Shown: positions 8,238 through 17,318, numbered from the stretch's first letter. The stretch: 64,000 bases of DNA from Agaribacter marinus (GCF_030160655.1 NZ_BSOT01000006.1:372001-436000); one strand, 5' to 3'. Made by a program: numbers and translations. The notes: generated from the sequence alone by a model not told the origin.

Positions 8238-10613
8238 TTAGTCTCCGAAATTATAAGTAAACTCTACACCAACGGTACGAGGTTGATTAATAAATCGACC
8301 ATATGAGCGAATATCAAAGCCATTGACGGCTCTTATGTCCTCTCTGCCCGCACGTGTAGAAGTGACCGCATATTTATCAAACAAGTTCTTCGCATACAAT
8401 GTGACGTCCCAGCTTTCACCCGTTAGTGTCACGGACATGTTATGTAGAGTATAGCTTGGTAATACTTCCCCAAAGTCACGTAATCCTACACGAGTATATA
8501 TATCACCAGTATAAGACACGCCATAATTAATAAGCAATGGCATACCGTTGAATACTTCAGTGTTATAAGTTAACCCCATCGACAACGAACGCTCAGGTGA
8601 GCCAGGCAGGCGATCACCATCAAATGCATCATCCCCGTCAACAAATTCGGCTGCGTCAGCACCTAGTTCTGCTTTGGTGTATGCAAATGAGCCTTGAGTC
8701 GAGAAGCCACCCCCTAACAACGCACGCCACGAGAGCTCTACGCCTTGTGAACTCGCTTCGCTGCCATTAATGGTGATGGGCAATCCACCATTTTCCGTTA
8801 CGTCTGAAATTTGAATATCAGTCCAGTCTATGTGAAATAGAGAGCCGTTCACGACTAGGTTGTTATTTAACCAAGTGCTATGAATACCAAGTTCGTAGTT
8901 TTTCGTTTCGTCAGGCAATATTAAGACTTCATCTGGTAAAGCACACAATGCCTGCCCAGGGGTATTTATATCGTCTGGCGTGCAAGGCGCAACAGAATTG
9001 ACGCCACCAATACGATACCCTTCGCTTGCAGTAAAATACACGAGTGCATCGTCAGTCATGTCATAGCCGATGTTTAGTTTAAATAAACTTCCATCATCGG
9101 ATGCTTCGTTTTCCTGTAAATTGGGTTCGATACGATCAGAAGGCGCGCCGCCCAGCGTATCCAATAGCGGAAGATCGAAGCCTTGTGTAACTTCAGTTTC
9201 GTATTCGTAGAATCTAGCACCTAAGGTGACAGTGAGATCTTCGGTAACTTCATAGCCCACTTCACCAAAAAATGCTGTTTCTTTTATGTTTTCATCCAAT
9301 ACCGAAAAATACTCTAAATTATCAGGGCGCTCGACACCAAAAAATGCTGGGATTCCTGGGGTAAATTCTTCGCTTGTACCAAATCTATCAAATTCATTGT
9401 CGAAGTAGCCGACGATCCATGACAGAGGGCCGTCTGAAGTAGAAACTAATCTTATTTCCTGAGTAATCGTTTCCTGCTCTTCTATTTCTCGTGTAAAGGC
9501 AGTAAATGAAGGAAAAGACTCGTAACCGTATTCGAAGTCGAGTAACAAATCTGTTTGATCACGCTGTCCCAACTCATCATAATTTGATATTCCTGTCGCG
9601 GAGACTAGCTCAGCAAATCCCAAGTCAAACACTAGTTCAAGGCTAAATAGCTCGTTTTTGAGGTTATTTGGTTCAAGTACACGCAAACCCGATTCATACG
9701 GCCCGGTGTTAAAAGATTCTTGGTGAACTAATGAACGTCCCTCAATCTCTTGGTCTTGGTAGTAGTAAGTAAAGTTTGCTTCGAACTCATCAGCGGGTGT
9801 CCAGCGAAGACTAATTCTAGCCGAATCTGTGGTTTCGCCGTTTGCATCATTTACTCTTATTAAGTTGTCGTCGAACGCTTCATTGCTTGGCTGTGGATTT
9901 GATACACCAATCTCTTTCACTACATACGCGTAATCGATAAAACCCGGGTCGTCATAATGTTGAAAACTTGCGCGTAGCGCGAGGGAGTCATCAATAATTG
10001 GTATGTTGACAATGGCACCAAATGTATTGCCATTGCTATCGCTTTCAGACATAGAGTATATGTCACCATAAACTTGCGCGGATGTAACATCCATTTCAGC
10101 TTTCTTCGGAATGTATCTGATAGCGCCGCCGAGTGTTCCTGCTCCATATAATGTGCCCTGCGGTCCAATCAATACTTCAACCCGTTCCATATCTGTTAAT
10201 TTGAGGTCCAGATATAACGGAATTTCACCTAAATATGTGGCAACTGTTCCACCACCAGTATTTGTGCCGCTAGGCCCGAGAGAATCAGTATTCAGGCCAC
10301 GTACGATTATTGTGTTACTCGAACGGCCACCTTGGTCAACGACGGTTAATCCAGGCACCCACTTCGATACATCGACTAAATCATACACTCTGTCTCTTTC
10401 GAGTTGAGTTGCACTTAGGGCCATGATATTTACTGGTATGTCTTGTACATCGTTAACGCGTCTTGTTCCTGTGACCACGATTTGCTCAACACCTTGCTCT
10501 TCAGCTTGGTCATCTTGGGCACTTGCTAAGACAGGCATAAATGAGGCTGATATAGCTAGAGTGAGAGCTGAGTATGTGAATATTTTTTTGTTAATATTAT
10601 TATGTTGCATCAT
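8238..10613 (-). CDS. TonB-dependent outer-membrane receptor
   Basis: A 791-residue receptor. The signal peptide ends near ASA/QDD. It is followed by a TonB-box-like EQIVVTGTRR, a plug domain (VPGLTVVDQGGRSSNTIIVRGL, VEVLIGPQGTLYGAGTLGGAIRYI) and a 22-strand-type barrel with repeated aromatic girdles. It would import a large or scarce nutrient through the outer membrane using TonB-ExbBD energy. The end (TVGVEFTYNFGD) is not the standard terminal Phe. The plug type resembles receptors found with sulfotransferases and catabolic genes rather than the polysaccharide-type receptor at 22212. The start is a double ATG with only a weak GAGA ribosome site. Confidence 0.93.
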   Translation of the reverse strand: MMQHNNINKKIFTYSALTLAISASFMPVLASAQDDQAEEQGVEQIVVTGTRRVNDVQDIPVNIMALSATQLERDRVYDLVDVSKWVPGLTVVDQGGRSSNTIIVRGLNTDSLGPSGTNTGGGTVATYLGEIPLYLDLKLTDMERVEVLIGPQGTLYGAGTLGGAIRYIPKKAEMDVTSAQVYGDIYSMSESDSNGNTFGAIVNIPIIDDSLALRASFQHYDDPGFIDYAYVVKEIGVSNPQPSNEAFDDNLIRVNDANGETTDSARISLRWTPADEFEANFTYYYQDQEIEGRSLVHQESFNTGPYESGLRVLEPNNLKNELFSLELVFDLGFAELVSATGISNYDELGQRDQTDLLLDFEYGYESFPSFTAFTREIEEQETITQEIRLVSTSDGPLSWIVGYFDNEFDRFGTSEEFTPGIPAFFGVERPDNLEYFSVLDENIKETAFFGEVGYEVTEDLTVTLGARFYEYETEVTQGFDLPLLDTLGGAPSDRIEPNLQENEASDDGSLFKLNIGYDMTDDALVYFTASEGYRIGGVNSVAPCTPDDINTPGQALCALPDEVLILPDETKNYELGIHSTWLNNNLVVNGSLFHIDWTDIQISDVTENGGLPITINGSEASSQGVELSWRALLGGGFSTQGSFAYTKAELGADAAEFVDGDDAFDGDRLPGSPERSLSMGLTYNTEVFNGMPLLINYGVSYTGDIYTRVGLRDFGEVLPSYTLHNMSVTLTGESWDVTLYAKNLFDKYAVTSTRAGREDIRAVNGFDIRSYGRFINQPRTVGVEFTYNFGD

Positions 10614-10991
10614 GTTTTCTCGTTAGTTCATAGTTGTATAGCGCGTAATAAGTGTACTATTTTGTTCGAAGTCTCGTTTTGAATAGCACTTTTCATGCCT
10701 AAAAGAAAGAGCATGACAGCCAAATTACGTTAGAAAAACTTGTTTTCGCTGGGTAATTATTCTTAGTTTATGCAAAAAAAGAAAAATTTCACCATTTTAG
10801 TGCTTTTGCGCATCTTCATGGTGCGGTAATTTTAATGAGGAATTTAGATGGAATTCTTTAACTATATGTATTTATTGAATTTATCCATAGCATCAGGAAA
10901 ATAGTTGAAAACCCATAAGGTTTTCAATGAATATTTATTCAAAAATGAAGTGAAAGTTAGAATAAAAGCCATTTGGTCAGCGTTAGCGCCC
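10614..10991. other. 378-bp intergenic region
   Basis: The spacer upstream of the TonB receptor gene should hold its promoter. Apart from the hairpin at 10905-10927 I see no operator-like palindrome and no credible gene. The small frame on the plus strand here runs through AT-rich DNA and into the esterase gene in antisense. Confidence 0.5.
10905..10927 (-). terminator. Hairpin downstream of the esterase gene
   Basis: A perfect 9-bp stem, TTGAAAACC/GGTTTTCAA, with loop CATAA lies 65 bases beyond the esterase stop. On the minus strand it is followed by CTATTTTCC, a poor T-tract. It is a plausible 3' end for the esterase transcript. Confidence 0.4.
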
Positions 10992-11858
10992 TTAGATTTT
11001 CGTTTTCAGACCAGACAGCCATGTGATGCCTTGTACCCCGGTCATCGGAAATGCTGCTTGATGACCGCCCTCTGCAATAAAGTGTTGAAGAGATACGCTC
11101 TTTGCGCGTTGGGTTTTCAATATGTGAATAAATTCTTCTGCGTATTTTCCTAGCTCTGTTTCCAATGCGCCGTAAGATATAAATACCTTACGATTCGGCA
11201 GCCGTTTACTATCTTGTGCGCTATCGTGAGTATTAGACGCGAGTTTGGACAAATATGAAATGTTCCCTTTCAGTGAAGGACTACCCAGAATGTAATTTTT
11301 GAAGGTGTCTGGTTGCGCTAGCAAGGTGTAAGCACCGAATTCCCCACCTAATGAGTAGCCAAAATATGTACGGTCGTTAGGCATCGTGCGGTAGTTCTTT
11401 TCTACATATTTGATAACGTCATTACGTATAAATGATAAGTGGCTTTTGGCTTGTCCAAATTGGTATTTAGCTTGGTTATCCGCATTGGTGGATTTTTCGC
11501 TCGAGTAATCTCTGTAGCGACTAACATGTTTTCCGACTTCATTTTTTAACTTTTCGTCAATATCTGTTTGCCAAGAAATACCGACGAGGATAACGTCTTC
11601 CATCAAAAATGTCGTGGCGGCAGACAGCAATTCGATATGCCACATAGCATCAGTAAAATAAATGACGGGATATTTTTTGTCGCGCTTTTGCGAATAGCTC
11701 TCTGGTAGCTTAATGTAAAGCTCATAGCGCCAGTCTGTTGCCGAATTACTTATTGGGACGACCTGCGTACCCGGTATCTCATACAAGGTAGGTTCGCTAG
11801 CAGCACTGCTTATAAGTGGCACTAACATTAAAAAAACGATGCTTATAAGTTTATTCAT
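10992..11858 (-). CDS. Exported alpha/beta-hydrolase, esterase D/IroE-like
   Basis: A 288-residue protein with a signal peptide (MNKLISIVFLMLVPLISSAA) and an alpha/beta-hydrolase of the putative-esterase family (esterase D, IroE, Fes-like). Visible landmarks are KYPVIYFTD on the second core strand, the nucleophile elbow GYSLGGEFG with Ser, and the catalytic His in EGGHQAAFP. The length is normal for the family. It would hydrolyse an ester in the periplasm; family members cut siderophore esters or acylated sugars. It is divergent from the membrane winged-helix regulator at 12081, which may control it. This pairing is often seen but is not proven here. Confidence 0.85.
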   Translation of the reverse strand: MNKLISIVFLMLVPLISSAASEPTLYEIPGTQVVPISNSATDWRYELYIKLPESYSQKRDKKYPVIYFTDAMWHIELLSAATTFLMEDVILVGISWQTDIDEKLKNEVGKHVSRYRDYSSEKSTNADNQAKYQFGQAKSHLSFIRNDVIKYVEKNYRTMPNDRTYFGYSLGGEFGAYTLLAQPDTFKNYILGSPSLKGNISYLSKLASNTHDSAQDSKRLPNRKVFISYGALETELGKYAEEFIHILKTQRAKSVSLQHFIAEGGHQAAFPMTGVQGITWLSGLKTKI

Positions 11859-12080
11859 ACTAATCTACTAAGGCTATATCAACTGTTGCCATTGACGCTA
11901 CGGTAATTTGACCTGAAATGCTTGATGTTGCCCTGATGTCTTTCTGAATTTTTTCTGACGTTAAATTATTATATATTTATCAATTAGTTATAAATTTTGG
12001 CGCGGTTGAAATTTGTGCCAACTTCGGTGTTTTTGTGTAGACTATTGTTCAGGCTATCGTGTTTTACAATTTGAGGTTTC

Positions 12081-14252
12081 ATGTCAGTACAATATTGGGT
12101 GGGTGGTTTCTTTATTGATTTATCTAGAAATCAAATTACTCAAAATGAGCAATCACAAACAATTGCGCCGAAAGCGCTGTCGGTACTCACATACTTGGCA
12201 GAACACCGCGGTAAAGTCATAAGTCATGACGAACTGCTTGAAAATGTATGGGAAGGTACTGTTGTATCGCCAAATACCCTACAAAGAAGCATCGCACAAT
12301 TAAGAAAAGCATTAGGCGATGACGGTAAAATTTATATAAAAACGCATGCCAAACAAGGTTATAGCTTGGAGTGTGATGTTAGGTGGCATGGTCAAGAAGG
12401 TGTTGCACCTGCGCGTGAAGCAACAAACGCCGCTACCAACCAAACTATTGATTCACATACGATTGATATACATATTGCTACGCCAGTTAACGTGGCCAGT
12501 ACAAAAAGCGATGGGAACTCAGCGCCTACAACATATGTTAAACGTTTGATCTTTGCATTTTTTGCAATCGTTATTGTCAGTATTGTTGGCGCAAATTTAG
12601 TTATTTCAGACGCTACACCAAATTTATCTTTTGGCGAATTGCGTCTATTGACGACAACCGACAATAGAGAGTTAGCCAGTATATATTCGCCCGATGGGCA
12701 ATATGTGGTGTTCCATCGTTATTCAGAAGAATTCTGCCTAAATAACATTTGGGCAAAAAATTTGAATACGCAGGAAGAATTTCAGTTAACGAGTGAGCTG
12801 GATTCGTATGGCAGTCACAGCTTCTCAAAAGATGGTAATAAATTGGCTTTTATTATTTCTAGGGACTGCGTAGCACCTACTTCCCAGAAAAAATGTTACG
12901 TCTTAATGACCTTAGACTTTCACAAGGCGATTGTTTCCCCTCAACGTCCGACTGAACTGATAGAGTGTAAAAACTCGGTAATTCGAAGTCCAGTTTGGTT
13001 AAATAACGACAATATAGCCTTGTTGCAAAAAACAGCCGAGCGCTGGACGTTAATTAGCTATTCGCCAGAAGACGATACGAGCGATATTATCTATTCGCTT
13101 GAAGACGGCAATATCATCGACTATGACTACTCCGCTAAAGAGGATCTTATTGCACTGACAAGTGTTCGTAGTGACGGCCTATATTACATTGAAATACTCA
13201 GCTCAGAAGGTGTTTTGTTATCAAGTAATAAAATAGAGTACCCCGATGAAATTGCGCCCTTAAGGTATGTTTATCCCAACTTTTCTCCTTATGAAAATCA
13301 GCTGATTTTCAGTACAGGTCGACAACTTTTTACACTGTCCTATGAGGGGCACGTGGACAATGTAAGTCTCCCGCTAGATTCACCAATGGGAACACCCGTC
13401 TTTCACCCCAGTGGTGGAAAAATGTTGGTTATTAAAGGGCATTACGATAGTGATATTGCATCAATCTCTATTGAACACCTCATGCAAAAAGATGGAGACC
13501 TCAGCGAAAGCGCAGATTATGAAGTGTTGGAACGCTCAATCCTAAGGGATTATTCTGCGAGAAAGCAGGCCAACGGCAGCGCTATTGCTTACTTGTCAGG
13601 GCGCTCAGGTGAAACACAAGTGTGGCTGTTTGACGGCAATCAGTCTCAGCAACTCACGCATTTTCCGTTGGACACCAATATTTATGGTATGGATTGGGCA
13701 ACTGACGGCAACAGTCTTTTAGTGAATGTTGATCATCAACTTGTTCAGGTTTCGTTGGATGGTACGCAACACAGCATTCCTTTTGAGTACCCGCTTGATA
13801 GTTTGCTTCAATGGGACAGCAATGAGCAAACGGCGCTTATCAATCTGCGAATAAATGGTGTGCTGGCGTTTGCTGAACTAAATTTACGTAATTCACAGAT
13901 GCGTATTATTAAAAACGAGCGAGTTGATTGGGCGTATAAAAATGATGAAGGTAATTTAATTTATATCGATCATATGGATCGGTTTTGGTTGTCAGGCGCA
14001 CTTGAAGATCAAAGAATACAGGCGCTTGATGATCAGGGAAGCGATAAGCGATTTGTCGTAAAAAATGACATAATTTACGGTGTAAATGAGGATTTTGAGC
14101 TATGGTCGTATTCCCTGAATGATAGTACCTTTAATATTATCGCTAAATTACCCACAAACGTAGACTATTTGACAGATATAGACGACTCACAACTGCTCAT
14201 AACAATTAGAGATTCTGCGCGTAAAGAAGTGGCGGAGCTTTCTTTGAAGTAA
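12081..14252 (+). CDS. Membrane-anchored winged-helix regulator with TolB-like propeller
   Basis: A CadC/ToxR-architecture regulator of 723 residues. Residues 5-98 form an OmpR-type winged helix (PKALSVLTYLAEHRGKVISHDELLENVWEG...RSIAQLRKALGD). One membrane helix lies near residues 155-176 (LIFAFFAIVIVSIVGANLVI). The rest is periplasmic, with repeated SPDG/FSPYE/FHPSGGK blades typical of a WD40/TolB-like beta-propeller. Such proteins sense an envelope signal and bind DNA directly, without a kinase. GAGG at 12071-12074 is the ribosome site. The closest target is the divergent esterase gene, with 222 bp between them. The signal is unknown. Confidence 0.9.
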   Translation: MSVQYWVGGFFIDLSRNQITQNEQSQTIAPKALSVLTYLAEHRGKVISHDELLENVWEGTVVSPNTLQRSIAQLRKALGDDGKIYIKTHAKQGYSLECDVRWHGQEGVAPAREATNAATNQTIDSHTIDIHIATPVNVASTKSDGNSAPTTYVKRLIFAFFAIVIVSIVGANLVISDATPNLSFGELRLLTTTDNRELASIYSPDGQYVVFHRYSEEFCLNNIWAKNLNTQEEFQLTSELDSYGSHSFSKDGNKLAFIISRDCVAPTSQKKCYVLMTLDFHKAIVSPQRPTELIECKNSVIRSPVWLNNDNIALLQKTAERWTLISYSPEDDTSDIIYSLEDGNIIDYDYSAKEDLIALTSVRSDGLYYIEILSSEGVLLSSNKIEYPDEIAPLRYVYPNFSPYENQLIFSTGRQLFTLSYEGHVDNVSLPLDSPMGTPVFHPSGGKMLVIKGHYDSDIASISIEHLMQKDGDLSESADYEVLERSILRDYSARKQANGSAIAYLSGRSGETQVWLFDGNQSQQLTHFPLDTNIYGMDWATDGNSLLVNVDHQLVQVSLDGTQHSIPFEYPLDSLLQWDSNEQTALINLRINGVLAFAELNLRNSQMRIIKNERVDWAYKNDEGNLIYIDHMDRFWLSGALEDQRIQALDDQGSDKRFVVKNDIIYGVNEDFELWSYSLNDSTFNIIAKLPTNVDYLTDIDDSQLLITIRDSARKEVAELSLK

Positions 14253-14335
14253 TGCGACAAGTCGAATGGTCGTTGGTAAATTTCTAAATTGTTTGGCTGT
14301 GTAATATTTATTTAGAAAACAATGCTGATTATTTT

Positions 14336-14351
14336 TTCACACCTATTTCAC
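14336..14351 (+). promoter_or_regulatory. CreB-like box (TTCAC-N6-TTCAC), site 1
   Basis: TTCACACCTATTTCAC, a direct repeat of TTCAC with 11-bp period, lies 51 bases before the ATG at 14402. It is in the same orientation relative to the gene as the boxes at 18585 and 21888, and the 6-bp spacers are similar. A weak -10 (TACTTT) lies 11 bases downstream. The form equals the box known for CreB of E. coli and BlrA of Aeromonas. Here it is probably bound by the response regulator at 16498-17262. Confidence 0.7.
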
Positions 14352-14364
14352 AAGGCATTCAGTA

Positions 14365-14393
14365 CTTTCAAGCTCTAATTTAGAGCTTGAAAG
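14365..14393 (+). promoter_or_regulatory. 29-nt palindrome overlapping the ribosome site
   Basis: Two perfect 14-base arms (14365-14378 and 14380-14393) surround one central base. In RNA this gives a 12-bp stem (from CTTTCAAGCTCT) with loop AATTT. The 3' arm contains GAAAG of the GAAAGGG ribosome site for the gene starting at 14402. There is no T-tract, so it is unlikely to be a terminator. It could block translation or be a DNA operator. Confidence 0.65.
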
Positions 14394-14401
14394 GGCATAT
14401 C

Positions 14402-15175
14402 ATGCAAAATAAATATTGGTTTTTACTCGCAGGACTTGGCTTGGGGAACATGCCCCTCGCGAATGACCTTGAATCTCCACCTTTATCACCTCACCATACG
14501 GTGATTGATACCCAAAAACGTTTACAAGATAAAATCTCACATGCAATAACTGCGTTTGAGCAAACACCCCGTGAAGACTGGTCGTTTCGCCTTACAAGGC
14601 ATGAGAATGAAGAAGGCGATATTACGAGTAGTATTGAAATCTTTAACCCGACTAAGGCTGCGCATGAACGATGGACGTTGTTGCGATCCAACGGCGAAAT
14701 ACCCAACCAAAAGCAAATACGTAAGTATATAAAAGGTAAACAGAAAGGTGCTAAAAACTCTGAAGAACAGGGGGTTTCAATGAGGTTGCGAGACATTGTT
14801 CAATTAGAGAGTTTACAACTTACTAGTGAAGACGAAATGTTTATCAATGCAAGCTTTGAGGTGTCATTAGTGCAATTGGGTGAAGAGGCAGCGAAACACT
14901 TAAAAGGGACGCTTACCTACGTGAAAGAACAAGCATTTATTGAGCGTATTGTCATTGTTAATACCGCGCCGTTTTCGCCAATGTTCAGCGCTAAGATAAC
15001 AGACTTTACACTGAGTTTTCGGTTTACAAAAATAAATGCGGCTATACTCCGGCGACAACATGATTTATCGATGAAAGGGAGTTTTGCGTTTTTTACAGAG
15101 ATTGATGAAGTATCAAAAGATGTCTTCTCTGACTATAAATATGTAGGGCAAAGTATCGCGAAGCAACCAAACTAG
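14402..15175 (+). CDS. Exported protein of unknown function, putative regulon member
   Basis: I do not recognise this 257-residue protein. It starts with a signal-peptide-like segment (YWFLLAGLGLGNMPLAN), so it is probably periplasmic. The rest is soluble and charged, with no cysteine pair or catalytic motif that I can name. The ATG at 14402 is preferred to the TTG at 14387, because AAAGGG (14390-14395) precedes it by 6 bases. The ribosome site is part of a 12-bp hairpin, and a CreB-like box sits 51 bases upstream. The gene converges on the kinase gene at 15195 with a 19-bp gap. Together these suggest a target, and perhaps an accessory sensor or effector, of that two-component system. That is inference. 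Confidence 0.8.
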   Translation: MQNKYWFLLAGLGLGNMPLANDLESPPLSPHHTVIDTQKRLQDKISHAITAFEQTPREDWSFRLTRHENEEGDITSSIEIFNPTKAAHERWTLLRSNGEIPNQKQIRKYIKGKQKGAKNSEEQGVSMRLRDIVQLESLQLTSEDEMFINASFEVSLVQLGEEAAKHLKGTLTYVKEQAFIERIVIVNTAPFSPMFSAKITDFTLSFRFTKINAAILRRQHDLSMKGSFAFFTEIDEVSKDVFSDYKYVGQSIAKQPN

Positions 15176-15194
15176 CGTTTGCAGTGGCAATCAC

Positions 15195-16469
15195 TCACGA
15201 CGAAAAATTAAGTGTAACGGTAGTGCCGCTGTCGCTGTTTACGGCCATAAACCACCCTTGAGATTCGCAGAGTCGTTTGACGATAGACAAACCAAAGCCA
15301 AACCCCGTGCTTTGCTGACCTTTAATGCCAATTTCTGTCACTTGATCTGATATCGCCGGGTCGATGCCAGGGCCTGTGTCTTGAATAATCAGGGTGTTGT
15401 TTGTAAACGCGATTTTTACTACACCTGACTCGGTGTACTTAAAGGCATTGCTAATGAGGTTATCTAAAACTACTTTAAGTACGTTTGCGTCGGCGTCAAT
15501 ATTTACATGGCAGCTGTCCTGTATATCGACGACTAGCGATTTGTGTTCTATTAGTATTCGGTTGTCCAAAATTGCCTTTTCTACTATCGGCATAAGCGGC
15601 GTACTATTGCTTTTAATATGCGAATGTTCTTCTCGGGCCAGCATCAACAGGGTTTGTACTGTTTTTTCCATTTGATCTGTTGCATCAAAGATTCTTTCTA
15701 GCACGGCAGTGTCAGCAGTTGGCTGTTGCGGACGCGCACGACAGAGCTCAATTGCATTTTTTATGACGGCAAGTGGCGTTCGGAGTTCATGACTGACATC
15801 TCTGGTAAAGCTCTTTTCTCGCAGCAGTGCTTGTGTAATTTTATCCAAGGTATCTTCAAGTGTTCTTGCCAAAATACCCACTTCGTTATTTGGGAATTGC
15901 TGAGCAAATTTTTCAGGGAGGTCTTCTGGCGCTACATCTTCTACTAGTGTTGCTAATTGTTGCAAAGGTTTGGTGGTTTTTCTGCCAATGAACCATGCTA
16001 TCAAACAGGCGAGCGTCGAGATCAGTATGGCACTTACTAGCAAAAATTGAATAACACCACCGCGAATGGGACGGACAAGGAGTTGCTCGCTTACCTCTGC
16101 AATAAGAAAAACATTTGGGTGTTTTTCGACATGGTGTAGGTGGTAGTGTCGGCCTTCTAAGCCAAAAAATTCTTTTCGAAGTGGTTCTTCAATTGCGATG
16201 CTGCGAATATCCTTTGGCAATGTAGACTTTGAGAAGTGTAGTTGCATATTTGAGCTTCTTGTTTTGGGCCACGTTCCAGTGCGTTCATATGTAGCGCTTA
16301 AGTAGTCCGCTTCATTTACAATGCCCTTTTCGATAAAGCTGTCTTCAAGCGTGTACATAAGTACAAATGAAATTAAACTGTAAACCACTGAAATTACTAG
16401 CGTAAATATACAAAACAGTAAAACAATGCGCCGGCTTAAGCTGTGAAACTTTCTTTTGTTTACGTACAT
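15195..16469 (-). CDS. Sensor histidine kinase of the CreB-like-box system
   Basis: A 424-residue kinase. Helix 1 (about 15-37) and helix 2 (about 133-155) enclose a periplasmic sensor of roughly 95 residues rich in His (GRHYHLHHVEKH). HAMP, HisKA with H227 in DVSHELRTPLAV and a HATPase with NLISNAFKYT, IQDTGPGI and GFGFGLSI follow. All catalytic blocks are present. I prefer the ATG at 16469, preceded by ATGGGC, over a TTG at 16514 that would overlap the regulator by 17 bases without a ribosome site. The His-rich sensor could bind a metal or a cationic ligand. The partner is the regulator directly upstream. Confidence 0.92.
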   Translation of the reverse strand: MYVNKRKFHSLSRRIVLLFCIFTLVISVVYSLISFVLMYTLEDSFIEKGIVNEADYLSATYERTGTWPKTRSSNMQLHFSKSTLPKDIRSIAIEEPLRKEFFGLEGRHYHLHHVEKHPNVFLIAEVSEQLLVRPIRGGVIQFLLVSAILISTLACLIAWFIGRKTTKPLQQLATLVEDVAPEDLPEKFAQQFPNNEVGILARTLEDTLDKITQALLREKSFTRDVSHELRTPLAVIKNAIELCRARPQQPTADTAVLERIFDATDQMEKTVQTLLMLAREEHSHIKSNSTPLMPIVEKAILDNRILIEHKSLVVDIQDSCHVNIDADANVLKVVLDNLISNAFKYTESGVVKIAFTNNTLIIQDTGPGIDPAISDQVTEIGIKGQQSTGFGFGLSIVKRLCESQGWFMAVNSDSGTTVTLNFSS

Positions 16470-16497
16470 TTTTTGCCCATAGTGTCTGCTAAATCCG

Positions 16498-17262
16498 CTA
16501 TTCTTGAAGTTCAATGGTAAATCCGACGCCGAATACCGTTTTAATCATTGGGTATTGATAGGGTTTGTCAATTGCAGCCCGCAGTTGATAAATATGAGAA
16601 CGCAGAGCGTCGGATTCAGTGGGTTCATCTCCCCATAGTTTTTGACTCAATTCCGAACGACTAACGATTTGTGGATACGCCTCTGCTAGCACCACTAGTA
16701 TCTTATAGCCCATGGCGTTAAGTTCGATTTTTTCTTCATTACGGGTAACATATTTGCGTTTTCTGTCAATGCGTAATGGACCCAATGTTAAGGCATCTTT
16801 GGTGTGTAAACGATGTCGCCTAGACAGCGCTAGGCAGCGTACTTCAAGTTCTTGTAGCGAAAAGGGCTTTGTTAAGTAGTCGTCTGTGCCCACTAAAAAA
16901 CCTGACACTTTGTCATCAATACTGTCTCTCGCGGTGAGCATGAGAATGGGAATATGTCGATCGGCTTTTTCTCTTAGTTGTCGACACACATCTATGCCAT
17001 CCATGGTTGGCAGGTTTAAATCGAGAATAACGACGTCGTAATGGTGCTGGAGTGCTAGCTCAAGCCCTTGTTTTCCTTTGTTTGCAAAGTCGAATATATA
17101 GCCTTTATGTTCCATATATTCCGCAATATTCTTTGCAATGCTAAGTTCGTCTTCTACAAGCAAAATATGCAATGCTGCTTGTTTAGATAGCTGTTGCTCA
17201 GATATCTGTTGCATAGAGGTCTGTCGCTTAAATGTTTGAGCTGCTGGTAAGGGCTTGATCAT
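16498..17262 (-). CDS. OmpR-family response regulator, probable binder of the TTCAC boxes
   Basis: A 254-residue regulator with an unusual N-terminal tail of about 30 Gln/Ser-rich residues before the receiver (LHILLVEDE). The acidic pocket E37-D38, phospho-acceptor D81 in ILDLNLP and K132 in LTKPF are intact. The winged helix ends GVGFTIELQE. I choose the ATG at 17262, because AGAAGGA stands 7-8 bases upstream. A longer frame to 17334 would read through a heptanucleotide repeat. Three CreB-like boxes flank the gene within 5 kb, upstream of the 14402 gene, the DJ-1 gene and the ABC operon, so these are the likely targets. No box was found upstream of this gene itself. Confidence 0.92.
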   Translation of the reverse strand: MIKPLPAAQTFKRQTSMQQISEQQLSKQAALHILLVEDELSIAKNIAEYMEHKGYIFDFANKGKQGLELALQHHYDVVILDLNLPTMDGIDVCRQLREKADRHIPILMLTARDSIDDKVSGFLVGTDDYLTKPFSLQELEVRCLALSRRHRLHTKDALTLGPLRIDRKRKYVTRNEEKIELNAMGYKILVVLAEAYPQIVSRSELSQKLWGDEPTESDALRSHIYQLRAAIDKPYQYPMIKTVFGVGFTIELQE

Positions 17263-17290
17263 TTCAGCGTCCTTCTGATTTTCTATGATT

Positions 17291-17318
17291 GTGTTCGGTG
17301 TTCGGTGTTCGGTGTTCG
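17291..17318 (-). repeat. Heptanucleotide tandem repeat, 4 copies
   Basis: GTGTTCG is repeated four times exactly, followed by GT, 29-56 bases upstream of the regulator start codon at 17262. The tract lies in the leader or promoter of the regulator-kinase pair. Slipped-strand changes would shift promoter spacing in 7-bp steps, or shift the frame if the upstream start at 17334 were used. Confidence 0.85.

Noticed and set aside
10111-10626. Two plus-strand frames (10111-10407, 10423-10626) antisense to the TonB receptor
   Set aside because: Shadows of the plug-domain coding region, without ribosome sites or recognisable motifs.
12013-12222. Cys-rich 69-residue frame overlapping the start of the winged-helix regulator
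   Set aside because: It overlaps the regulator in another frame. The apparent Cys content comes from the antisigma-like codon shift and no ribosome site is present.
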